Part shown: positions 41,600 through 50,500 of the stretch, piece by piece
How positions within the stretch are numbered: the stretch's first letter is position 1
Layout: each line of letters begins with the position of its first letter
Assembly (NCBI GenBank): GCA_938014885.1
Contig: CALLQI010000018.1
Location: 558,001-622,000, forward strand
DNA: 64,000 bases
Source of the DNA: an uncultured bacterium
Lineage (GTDB): Bacteria; Planctomycetota; UBA8742; UBA2392
Direction: 5' to 3'
The notes under the pieces: generated by a model
What the model saw: the letters and a program-made list of their open reading frames with translations, nothing else
Told to the model about the DNA's origin: nothing
Databases searched by the model: none
Program-made: the position numbers and the translations under genes

Positions 41600-42856
41600 T
41601 CAGCGTGCGGCCGCAGGATCGGCGGCTTCAAGCCGTTCGACGGCCTTGGCCCATTCAGCGCGCTGCGATTCGGTTGAGTCCATCACTTTGTCGCCGGCGT
41701 ACAGCTTGCCTTCGGCGGCGGCGCGGGTGATTGCCAGCCACGCGTCGCGAAGGGCGTCGGTTTCGGCCTCACCGGGCTGGGCTTGCAGCACACGTTCGAC
41801 TTCAGGCAACCAGTTCAGGATGTTGGCGGCCCCGTGGCGCTGCGCGTAGGGGCGATCAATGTCTTTGTCCACCCAACGGGTGCGGTCGTCCCCTCACCCT
41901 TCGGGCGGCAGCTTTACCTTCTGCACTTCCGTGCGCGGCATGACGACCCTGTTGCCGTCGGCACTGGCCTCGTTGATCAACTCATGCAGGGCGGCTCGGT
42001 AATCGCGCCACTGCGCTTCCGTGTGGGCGAGCTTGCCTGTGCTGTAATGGGCATGACGCAGCAGGCTGCACACGGCCAGCTTCTGGTTCCAGTGCTGGCT
42101 TTGCTCGCGCGCCTGGGCGACTTCAGCTTCCAGCGTATAGGCCTTGTAATTAATCCAGATGTCGTGTTTCGGCGCGGGGTCGTAGTCGCAATAGCGCCAG
42201 ACCAGCCGGTCACCCGACTGTTCGGCACCGGCGGGGCCAAACGCGCGCACGTAGCTCCAGGCCTCAGCACTCGCGGTCAGGGTGACGATCGACTTCTCGA
42301 TCTTGCCCTTCCACGGGCCCCCGGTGCTGACGGTGTACCCGGTCCGGGTTGCACCCTGCAGCGCAACGCGGTACTTCACTTTGTGGATGCAGGTTTCCCC
42401 GCCCGGGAACTTGGCCTTCCAGTCATAGAACCAAACCATCATTGGTTCGGTAAAACGGCCGCCACCCACGGGCTTGTCCTCTTCTCCCCGCAGTAACACT
42501 TCGTGCACCAGCCCATCCGTCTCGGCCTCAAACTTCACCATGGTGTTGCGCAGCCCGATGGGGTAGCAGACACCCATGGTGACGTCGTCCTCAGAGTGGT
42601 TCTTCATCATGAAGGTGACACTGACGTCCAGGAACGAGAGGTTATTGTGCCTGACAAAGGTCAAGTCGACTTGCTCTGACACCATCTGGACTTGCAGACC
42701 ATCGAGGTCATTCAAGCGCTTGGGCCCGACCGCGTGACCAGGCAGCGGAACATCACGCAACACACTGTTGCGGCGAACGGCCGAGGGTCACGAATTGGCG
42801 TAAAGTGTTCCGCAGGCAAGAAATGCGACGCCAAGCAGGCACAGTCTCAGGTTCAT
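41600..42856 (-). CDS. Secreted protein with two in-frame TGA codons, candidate selenoprotein
   Basis: One frame of 419 codons runs from ATG 42856 (GGAG upstream, signal peptide MNLRLCLLGVAFLACGTLYA) to TGA 41600, interrupted only by TGA at codon 23 (42788-42790) and codon 321 (41894-41896). The 418-residue reading aligns along its whole length with the uninterrupted protein at 35545-36819, including N-terminal NS-U-P versus NMAP and C-terminal KLYAG. Each internal TGA is followed by a hairpin with a GT-starting loop (15 and 11 nt away). No frameshift or other stop is present. The TGAs do not replace cysteines of the paralogue, so a pseudogene with two nonsense changes remains possible. Function is unknown. 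Confidence 0.65.
41870..41882 (-). promoter_or_regulatory. Candidate SECIS hairpin after TGA codon 321
   Basis: On the minus strand CACCC-GTT-GGGTG starts 11 nt after the TGA at 41894-41896. Five perfect pairs with a 3-nt loop beginning GT; the distance to the loop is 16 nt, within the range usual for bacterial SECIS elements. Confidence 0.4.
42756..42772 (-). promoter_or_regulatory. Candidate SECIS hairpin after TGA codon 23
   Basis: On the minus strand CGCAACA-GTG-TGTTGCG, a perfect 7-bp stem with loop GTG, starts 15 nt after the TGA at 42788-42790, placing the loop 22 nt downstream. Confidence 0.5.
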
Positions 42857-43008
42857 GGCAGGCTCCGGTAGTGAATGGACATACGCACCGATGAAGCGCA
42901 ACGCAGCGTGCCCAGAGATCGCTATAGGGGACTATACGCCATGGATTGGAGGCCGGTTCCCCGTTTCGCCGGATTTGTGCGTTTTGGACAGGGTGCTGGC
43001 CGCTGACG

Positions 43009-43037
43009 TTGACCTTTGTGGCGACCTTCGCTAGTTT
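43009..43037 (+). promoter_or_regulatory. Candidate promoter of the P-domain-like protein gene
   Basis: TTGACC (43009-43014) and TAGTTT (43032-43037) with 17-nt spacing, 45 nt before the ATG at 43083. Confidence 0.45.
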
Positions 43038-43082
43038 GTAAACCTCAATCCGGCCACTTGTTAGCAATCAGTGGGGGTACCC

Positions 43083-44162
43083 ATGAAAGATCGCTTTGTC
43101 GTTATTCTGCTGCTGACGATGTTCGCCCTGATGGGCGCTGAATGCCAGGCACCCTGGGAAGACGACGATGATGAAGAAAAGCGCCTGCCGGACCGCGCGC
43201 TGGCCTCATCGCCGTTGCTGCGGGCCTACTACGACATGCGTGACTTCCCGCGCAAGATGACCGACCTCAAGATTCCTGAGGGCGACGACTTTGACGACGA
43301 CCACCTGACCGTCAGCTTCGGCATGGGCGGCGGCGAAACGGTCACCAGCGTCCGCACCCACCTGTACCTGGTGCCCCCCAAGGGCACGCCCATGACCAGC
43401 GTGGAGCTGCGTTGCCGCTGCGTTGCACCCAACGGCACCACTTCAAGCTGGAAGGTCGTTGACGCCGCCGACAGCACCACGCTGAACCCGCAGGCCGAAG
43501 TCACCTTTGACTTCGAGTTCGACGGCCTGATCAGCGACGGCACCTGGAAGATCCAGTTGAAGGACCCGATTGAAGACGATGACGGCCGCGCCGTCTTCCG
43601 CAACGCCAGCCTGCACATTAACGCGGGCCTGGCTGCGGGCGTGGGTGGCGCGAACACTGAAACAGTGACGCTGGACGTTGACGAAGGCCGCTACAGTGAA
43701 GTGCCTGAGTTCAAGGGCAGCCGTGCGCCTTTTGACCTCGGCGACTTCGGAACCCGCAAGATGCTCCGAAACGACTTCGTGTTCACCGGTGGCAGCTTCT
43801 TTGTGACCTCGATTGACCTCGTGATCTCGACCAACGCGGACGATGAAGTCGCTGTGGCCGGGGACTCCGCCGTGATGGTCGTGTCGCCAAGTGGCAACTG
43901 GATGGCATTTGCTCTGCCCGAAGACGCCAGCGAAGACCTTACGCTGGGCGACCTGAAGCTGCAGACCTTCCGCTTCAGCCTGGGCACCATCGGCAGCGGA
44001 CCGCTGATGAACCTGAACGGCGAGCCCTCAGCCGGTACCTGGAGCCTGTACATCATGGACCTGAAGGTGGACAACCGGAAATGGTTCCTGAGCACCGAAG
44101 GCGTCAACGGCGGACTCGCGTCCACCGAGATCCTGTCGATGACGCTGAACGGTGTGTCGTAA
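43083..44162 (+). CDS. Secreted protein with two P-domain-like jelly-roll modules
   Basis: The 359-residue protein has a signal peptide (MKDRFVVILLLTMFALMGAEC; the cysteine could be lipidated though the box is imperfect) and an acidic stretch WEDDDDEEK. Two similar beta modules follow, each with the SDGTWKIQLKD / SAGTWSLYIMD strand typical of the P-domain (proprotein convertase P, homoB) that flanks secreted proteases. No protease domain is present. GGGG in the leader serves as a weak ribosome binding site, and an ATG/GTG upstream is unlikely. A terminator follows. It probably binds an extracellular partner. Confidence 0.78.
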   Translation: MKDRFVVILLLTMFALMGAECQAPWEDDDDEEKRLPDRALASSPLLRAYYDMRDFPRKMTDLKIPEGDDFDDDHLTVSFGMGGGETVTSVRTHLYLVPPKGTPMTSVELRCRCVAPNGTTSSWKVVDAADSTTLNPQAEVTFDFEFDGLISDGTWKIQLKDPIEDDDGRAVFRNASLHINAGLAAGVGGANTETVTLDVDEGRYSEVPEFKGSRAPFDLGDFGTRKMLRNDFVFTGGSFFVTSIDLVISTNADDEVAVAGDSAVMVVSPSGNWMAFALPEDASEDLTLGDLKLQTFRFSLGTIGSGPLMNLNGEPSAGTWSLYIMDLKVDNRKWFLSTEGVNGGLASTEILSMTLNGVS

Positions 44163-44186
44163 GCGGTAAGCACGACAAACGCACAC

Positions 44187-44217
44187 AACCGGGCCCGCTT
44201 GCGGGCCCGGTTTCATT
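44187..44217 (+). terminator. Terminator of the P-domain-like gene
   Basis: A 12-bp stem (44187-44198 with 44201-44212) and TTT following, 24 bp past the stop codon. Confidence 0.9.
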
Positions 44218-44321
44218 TGCGGCGGCCTGTAGCGGTCGCCGCGTTGTGCCCAGCACCGCATTAGCTAATCTGGCGGCGGCGCTCCCCTGCGCTGCCCCGT
44301 GCCTGACTGTGAGGCCATGCC

Positions 44322-44972
44322 ATGACCCGCCCATTCCTGATGCTGCTTGTCGCGCTGCTGTTTGCCGGTTGCGCCACGACCCAAACCGGCGGCGGCGGCT
44401 TCGACGAAATGCCCAACGCCACGGAAGAAGAGCGCGAGCAAGTGGCCTACGAGCGCACCGGCGATGTCTGGGTGTACTATTACGTCAAGCGTGCCCAGCT
44501 GCCGAGCGCCCGCGAAGAAGGCACCTACGTCGAACAGCCCGAGCAGCTGTACGTGCTGGTCAACAAAAGCCATTCCCTGTACCAGGGCCTGCCCGACCAC
44601 CGCATGAAGAAGGAAGAGCGCTTCGTGTGGAACGCCGACATGTACAATTTTCTGGTCGTGCTGCGTGACCAGATGGGCTTCTTCAACAAGGGCAACGCCG
44701 TCAACATCCTGGACGAAGACCCGATCAAGCGCGCCGACCGCGAAGCCCGCACCACACGCGTCATTGCCGTGCGCCAGATCAAGAATGGCAAGGTCAACAC
44801 CAGCTACTTCGCCCGCCACGACGACGAACACAACAGCAACAAAGATCGCGCCCGCGTTTTCAACAACTGCCAGGACATGTTCCGCCAGGCGCTTTCCACG
44901 GCACTGCCCCGCGGCGACGTTGAGTACGGTGCCGGTGACCCTGATTCCATCGGCCGCGGCCGCCCGGACTGA
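44322..44972 (+). CDS. Hypothetical lipoprotein
   Basis: The 216-residue protein has a lipoprotein signal with lipobox LFAGC (cysteine about residue 17). The mature region is soluble with charged helices and a WVYYYVKR segment; no family is recognised. It is 40 bp upstream of ribF on the same strand. Whether it belongs with the nucleotide-metabolism genes is unclear. Confidence 0.83.
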   Translation: MTRPFLMLLVALLFAGCATTQTGGGGFDEMPNATEEEREQVAYERTGDVWVYYYVKRAQLPSAREEGTYVEQPEQLYVLVNKSHSLYQGLPDHRMKKEERFVWNADMYNFLVVLRDQMGFFNKGNAVNILDEDPIKRADREARTTRVIAVRQIKNGKVNTSYFARHDDEHNSNKDRARVFNNCQDMFRQALSTALPRGDVEYGAGDPDSIGRGRPD

Positions 44973-45012
44973 GCCCCGCCCCCGCTGGGCGAACGTTGAA
45001 AGAAACCCCGAC

Positions 45013-45978
45013 TTGCCGTACCGCGCTGAAACCTTCCTGTCCTTTGACGAGTTCCGCACCCGTGCCGCGCGCCTGGTTGAGGCGCGGCCGGTGGTCAGCG
45101 TCGGCAGCTTCGACGGCGTGCACTTGGGCCACCAGTTTCTGCTGAATGAACTGATTGAGTGGTCGCGCCGCGAACACGCGCCGGCGGTCGTCGTCACATT
45201 CCGCATGCACCCGCGCGAGTACATGACCGGCAAGCCGGTGCCCGCGCTCAATACACCCGAGCACAAGCTGCGGCTGCTGGCCAAGGCCGGCGTGGACGCG
45301 GTACTGCTGCTCGACTTCGACGAGTCGCTGCAGAAGATGAGTGCCGAAGACTTCCTGCGCCAGTGCATCGTCGAAAAACTGGGCGCACGCGCATTGCTGG
45401 TCGGCTTCAACAACCGCATCGGCAAAGACGGCGAAGGCACGTTTGAGCTGCTGCAGCAACTGGGCCCCAAGTACGGGCTTGCGGTCCGTGAGGCCGAACG
45501 GGTCGAAGTCAGCGGCGAGGCCATGTCCAGCAGCGCGATTCGCCGCCACATCGCCGCCGGCGACTTCCTGTGGACACGCAAGATGCTGGGGCGCGCCTAT
45601 TCAATCCTGGGAGTCGTGGAACACGGCGACAAACGCGGCCGCACGATCGGGTTCCCGACGGCCAACATTTCGCTGCGAACACTGGCATACCCGCCCGTGG
45701 GCGTGTATGGGGTGCGGGTCAAGACGGCGGGGCAGTGGTATCTGGGTGCCGCCAACATCGGCACGCGGCCGACCGTGGACCCGCAGCGCAGCGCCCCGTT
45801 GCTTGAAGTGCACGTGCTGGACTTTGCCGGTGACCTGTACGGGCAGGAAGTGGAAGTGGAGTTCCTGTTTCACGTCAGGCCGGAAAAGAAGTTCAGCGGC
45901 CTTCCCGAATTGAAGGCGCAACTGGCGGCCGATGTCGAGCAAATCCGCCGCCGCGTTGTAGAAGAAGGCATTGAGTAA
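45013..45978 (+). CDS. ribF: Bifunctional riboflavin kinase / FAD synthetase
   Basis: The protein phosphorylates riboflavin to FMN and adenylates FMN to FAD. The nucleotidyltransferase motif SVGSFDGVHLGH is near residue 31, the SSSAIRRH motif follows the adenylyl site, and the riboflavin kinase domain has RGRTIGFPTANI and YGQEVEVEF. A TTG at 45013 is taken as start (321 residues, close to the family's length) because no ATG or GTG lies between the preceding stop and the conserved region; the frame is open further upstream. Immediately followed by pyrE. Confidence 0.93.
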   Translation: MPYRAETFLSFDEFRTRAARLVEARPVVSVGSFDGVHLGHQFLLNELIEWSRREHAPAVVVTFRMHPREYMTGKPVPALNTPEHKLRLLAKAGVDAVLLLDFDESLQKMSAEDFLRQCIVEKLGARALLVGFNNRIGKDGEGTFELLQQLGPKYGLAVREAERVEVSGEAMSSSAIRRHIAAGDFLWTRKMLGRAYSILGVVEHGDKRGRTIGFPTANISLRTLAYPPVGVYGVRVKTAGQWYLGAANIGTRPTVDPQRSAPLLEVHVLDFAGDLYGQEVEVEFLFHVRPEKKFSGLPELKAQLAADVEQIRRRVVEEGIE

Positions 45979-46005
45979 ACTTGCCAACCATTACGGGCAG
46001 GGACC

Positions 46006-46560
46006 ATGACACCGAACATGACTCCGACTGAAGAACTGAAGCAGCTCGTGAAGGCCACCATCGCCGAAGGCATCGTGAAGCTTGCCAGCGGCGCAACCGC
46101 CGACTTCTACATCGACGGGCGTCACACGACGCTGACGTCGCGCGGCCTGCAGCTCACGGCGCAACTGATGTGGGAACGCATCAAGAAGTGGGACGTGACC
46201 GCGGTGGGTGGCCCGACCCTGGGCGCGGACCCGATTGTCGCGGGCATCCTGATGGCAGCGGCAGCCGAGGGCAAGACGCTCAAGGGCTTCCTGATCCGCA
46301 AAGAAGCCAAGGGACACGGCATGGGCAACTGGTGCGAGGGCCCCAAGCTGGCCGATGGCGAGCGCGTGGTGCTGATCGAAGACGTGGTCACCAGCGGCGG
46401 CAGCGCGATCAAGGCCATCGAAGGCATGAACCACCAGTACAAGCCCAAGGTCGTGAAAATCCTGGCACTGGTGGACCGGCAGGCCGGCGCGGTCGAGAAC
46501 CTCAAGAAAGCGGGCTACGAGTTCGAAGCCCTGTTCACACGCAAGGACCTGGGGCGATAG
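46006..46560 (+). CDS. pyrE: Orotate phosphoribosyltransferase
   Basis: The 184-residue enzyme joins orotate and PRPP to form orotidine 5'-monophosphate in pyrimidine synthesis. The PRPP-binding signature VLIEDVVTSGGSA (near 122-134) and the flexible FLIRKEAKGHG loop are intact. Two ATGs lie close together (46006 and 46018); the first is used. It lies 27 bp after ribF and 2 bp before purQ, so the three are probably cotranscribed. Confidence 0.95.
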   Translation: MTPNMTPTEELKQLVKATIAEGIVKLASGATADFYIDGRHTTLTSRGLQLTAQLMWERIKKWDVTAVGGPTLGADPIVAGILMAAAAEGKTLKGFLIRKEAKGHGMGNWCEGPKLADGERVVLIEDVVTSGGSAIKAIEGMNHQYKPKVVKILALVDRQAGAVENLKKAGYEFEALFTRKDLGR

Positions 46561-46562
46561 CC

Positions 46563-47357
46563 ATGACCACACCACTGGCGCTGATTCTGCGGGCAGCCGG
46601 CACCAACTGCGAACGCGAAACCGCCTGGACACTGCGCCAGGCCGGCGCGGGCACTGACATCTTGCACGTTAACGAACTGCTGGCTGACCCGGCGCGCCTG
46701 CGCAACTACCACCTGCTGGCAATCCCCGGCGGCTTCAGTTACGGCGACGATTTGGGCAGCGGCGTGGTGTTCGCCAACCAGCTTCGCACGCGCCTCAAGA
46801 AAGAGATCGAACGCTTCATCGAAGACGGCAAGCTGATGCTCGGCATCTGCAACGGCTTTCAGGTGCTGTTGCGCGCGGGTCTGATAACCGGCCGCGACGT
46901 GTTTGACGACCCGGCGCGTGCCACGCTCGCCTTCAACCTCAATGGCCGCTACAACGACCTGTGGGTGGACTTGCGCATCGTTAGTGAAAAGACCCCGTTC
47001 GTCAGCGGCCGCAAGATCGTCAGCTACCCGGTTGCCCACGCCGAAGGCCGCTTCACCGCGCCGCCTGAGGTGCTGGATGAACTTGAGGCCGACGGGCAGA
47101 TCGTGTTCCAGTACGTCGATCGCGACGGCCGCCCGACGCAGCAGTACCCGTTCAACCCCAACGGAGCCGACCGCGCGATTGCCGGTGTGTGCAGCAAGAC
47201 CGGCCAGGTGCTGGGGCTGATGCCGCACCCGGAAAGGCACATCCGCGGCTTCCACCATCCCGAGTGGACCCGCCGTCCCAACGGCGCGGCAGGCGTGGGC
47301 GACGGCTTTGAGCTGTTCCAGAACGGCGTGCGCCGCGCGGGTCAGCTGGTTTCTTGA
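46563..47357 (+). CDS. purQ: Phosphoribosylformylglycinamidine synthase, glutaminase subunit
   Basis: The 264-residue class I glutaminase supplies ammonia to PurL for the fourth step of purine synthesis. The catalytic cysteine is C96 in LGICNGFQ, with H222 and E224 in MPHPERH. GGFSYGDDLGSG near 56-67 is typical of PurQ. It begins 2 bp after the pyrE stop. purL and purS are not adjacent. The longer frame upstream overlaps pyrE and is not coding. Confidence 0.96.
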   Translation: MTTPLALILRAAGTNCERETAWTLRQAGAGTDILHVNELLADPARLRNYHLLAIPGGFSYGDDLGSGVVFANQLRTRLKKEIERFIEDGKLMLGICNGFQVLLRAGLITGRDVFDDPARATLAFNLNGRYNDLWVDLRIVSEKTPFVSGRKIVSYPVAHAEGRFTAPPEVLDELEADGQIVFQYVDRDGRPTQQYPFNPNGADRAIAGVCSKTGQVLGLMPHPERHIRGFHHPEWTRRPNGAAGVGDGFELFQNGVRRAGQLVS

Positions 47358-47375
47358 AGACGTCTACTTCGGTTG

Positions 47376-47491
47376 CCCACGAAGCCACACGAAGTGTCAC
47401 GAAGAACTGCAACGACAAAACCCCACATCGCGACGTGGGGTTTTGCCTTTTGTCTATGAGGCAGTTGCAGAGCTTCGTGCCACTTCGTGGG
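47376..47491. terminator. Terminator nested in inverted CACGAAG repeats
   Basis: The core is AAAACCCCAC (47417-47426) with GTGGGGTTTT (47435-47444), flanked by A and T runs, so it works in both directions between the convergent purQ and TPR genes. It is nested inside arms of CACGAAG units (CCCACGAAG 47376-47384 with CTTCGTGGG 47483-47491). The same unit recurs near 19160-19290. Confidence 0.88.
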
Positions 47492-47507
47492 AAACGCTTT
47501 TGCCGTG

Positions 47508-50500
47508 CTAAGGCTGCTTCACCAGCGTGAGCTTCACTTCTTCCGCGGCTTTGATGCGCTTGACTTGCTCGACCAGTTCGGGGTACGCGAACGGCTTCAG
47601 GCGGCCCGGGCCCAGCGCAAGCTTGCGGCGCACCACCAGCTCGCCGTCTTCGATCGCGAATGACAGCGAGTACGTCAGCGGAGCAGTCGGGTACTCAAGC
47701 CCTTCGGGCAACGCAGCGAATGACCAGCCGATTGGCGGCGCGATGCGAAGCTCATCGTGCTGGTGAAGGTTGAAGTCGAGCACGATGTCGTGGTCACGCT
47801 TGTCGAGCCCCGCCAGGATTGAAAGCAGCGGGCCCATGCGCTCAATCGGCAATTCCATCGTCATCGTGTCGCCCTGCTTGCTGGCAAGTTGCCGCACGGT
47901 GCCCTTGAAACCCTGCACTAGGGGCTTGTCCGGGCTGGCCAGGTCGGGGAAGCGGCATTCGCTGACTTCAAAGCCCGGCAGCAGCCCGGCTACCTCTTCT
48001 TCCAGTGCAGTGCACTGGTCTTCGTAAGGCTGCGTGCGCATGGTTTCTTTCTGGTCGTAGCTGCGCTCGCCGAAGATCGTGATGCTGCCCTCAACTTCAG
48101 CGCTGCCGTCGTCGTTGAGTGCAACTGACGCGCGATTCTCAAAACGATCATCTTCAGGGTCGCCGCCGGGCAGCATGCCCAGCTCTGTGCGGCCGTCTTC
48201 CCACGCAATGAACGGCGCCTCAAACAGCCGCGACGACAACATCCCAAACGGACGCAACCTGCGGTCCAGGTTGATCCAGACGCGGCGCCCCTGCGCGTCG
48301 CGCACGAAGCACAGCCGGTGTTCAAAGTCCTGCTCGCGCGGGAAGGCCCAGTGCGCCCGCGGCGTGTCTTCGGCCATTGCCTGCTTGTAGCGCGGCGAGG
48401 CATCGGCCAATGCAAAGCCCAGTTTCACGCCGGCGGCGCTGCACAGCGCGATGAACACTTGCTCGCGGTCGCCGGCCATGCTGGCCAGCGCCTGGTGCGC
48501 GTTGTAGGCGTCGCCTTCGGTGGTGAAGTTATCGTTGACCCATGTGTAGATCGCGCGGGCCTTGTCCACGTCGGCAGAAATCCCGGCGGTCAGGCGACCG
48601 GCGGTTTCTTCGATCAGCGGGGTGGTGCGCAGCAGCGGCAAGGCGTCGTCGGCCAGCTCGCGGCCCTTGTCGCGCCAGTCGTGCGCCACGATGCACTGCA
48701 CCCAGGGGATGAACTCGAGGGGCGAGGGCATCAGCACCTCGTACTCCGGGTGGCGCGGGTTGCGCACGTCGAACACATAGGTGTTGAAGCCCTTGTCGCT
48801 GGACTGGCTGATCGTCACGCCGGGGTCGTCCGCGCGCAGGTTGTGCGGCATGAAGTCAATCCGCACCGACTGCGGCGCGTGAACTACCCATCGCGAGATG
48901 CAAAACGGCTCAGCCAGGTTGATGTCCATGAAGTAGAAGCGGTCGCCGTCCAGCGTCTGGCTGGGGCGGCCGTCGGCGCGCAGCACGTACGCCGTTTCCA
49001 GATAGCAGCCGACTTCGACCGCCGGGAACTCGACCACGCCACCGCCCTGCGTGATCGGCTCAAGGATCGTGCCGTCGGGGCGGATCGTGCGCGCCACCAG
49101 CAGCTCGCCGGGGATGCGGTCGCGGCCGCGCTCATCCACACCGTCCTGGGTCAGGATTTTGCGCAACGTGTGCACGTACGAAAGCGAGCTGCCGTCGGCG
49201 TACACGACCTGCACCATTTCATCCAGCAGCAGCACGCTGGAGGCGCGCGGGAATTGCTCAGCGTCTACGTCATAGTCCCACACGGCCTCAAGCGGCAGCG
49301 CCAGCCCGTGCCAGAACTCGTCGCTTTCACCCTTCAGCCGCTGCAACTGGCGCCGTGCCGCGTGCTGGCCGTCGTCCACCGCCAACACCTGCTGCAGGTA
49401 GCGCGCGGCCGCGGCCTCATCGCCGTGGCGCAGGCACAGGCGCGCGGCGTCGTAAAGGGCCTCTTCGGGGTGGGGCGACTGGGCGCTGATCTGTTCCAGC
49501 TCAGCGCGCGCCTCTTTCAACTGGCCGTTGGATGCCAGCACCTCCGCCAGTTTGCGGCGCACGAAGTGGTCGCCCGGGGCCTGTTGCGCTATGCGGCGGG
49601 CAAACTTCAACGCATCGGCATTGTTACCTGAGCGCACGTTCAGGTTCATCAGTGACCACATCGTTTCGCGGTCGCCGGGCACCAGCGCCAGCAATTCGGC
49701 CAGGACGCGCATTTCGCCCGCCATGTCGCTGCGGCTGCCCTGGCTTGAGGCCAGGTCGTCCAGCACGGGCTCAGACTTCGGGTTCAGGCCGTGCGCGCGG
49801 CGCAGCTCAGCGGTGTGCTCGGCGGTCCAGTTTTCCTGCCGGTAAACTTCGGCCATCAAAAGGCACAGCCGCCAACTGTCGTGCCCTGCCTCGCGCAATG
49901 CGCGCAGCGTGTTGATTGCCTCAACGGGCTGTTCATCGGCGGCAAGCTGTTTGGCGCGCTCGCGCACGGCGCCGTACAGTGTGGGCTGTTTCGCAAGCAG
50001 CCCAGCCGTGACCTGCTGGCGCAGCGCGCGCCGGCTGCTGCTGGTGTGCAGCGGGCTGTACTCAAGCATGCGCAGAAACTCAAGCTGCACCTGCGCATCA
50101 TCCGGGGCGGCCGCGGCGGCACTCTCGGCGTGCAGCGCTGCGCGGGTGCGCAGTGTGCCGGATTCAGACAACGCGGCGGCGGCCAGGCACAGCAGCGCGC
50201 GCGTTTCGCCTGTGGCTGCTGCTGCCAACGCTTCAACGCGCTCAAGGCGAGGCAACGGAGCGGCAGCCAGCTTTGGAGTACCGGTTCGAATCGCCTGGCG
50301 GGGCTCGGACGCCTGCGGGGCTTGTGCCAGTACGCCCGCCACGGGCAGTCCGCCCTGGCGCACGCGAATCGAGACCTGTGAGATGCCGCTGATCTTGAGC
50401 AACAGCAGGTTGCGGCCGCGCCGCAGCGAAGCCGGCAGTTCCAGCGGCTGCGGCAGCTCGTGGCGGCGCGCGTCGGCGTTGAACAGGTACTCGCCGTTCA

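Noticed and set aside
41894..42790. Sequencing error explaining both TGAs in the 41600-42856 gene
   Set aside because: Two independent substitutions to the same stop, with frame kept, are unlikely, but this cannot be excluded without reads; a pseudogene remains the main alternative.
11962..42856. TGA read as tryptophan or glycine throughout (alternative genetic code)
   Set aside because: TGA ends several well-defined genes, for example 5315, 15837, 23589 and 55741, with downstream genes or terminators right after, so it is a normal stop.
45000..45978. Riboswitch (FMN or SAM) before ribF
   Set aside because: The 40 bp between the lipoprotein gene and ribF are too short for a riboswitch and show no conserved core.
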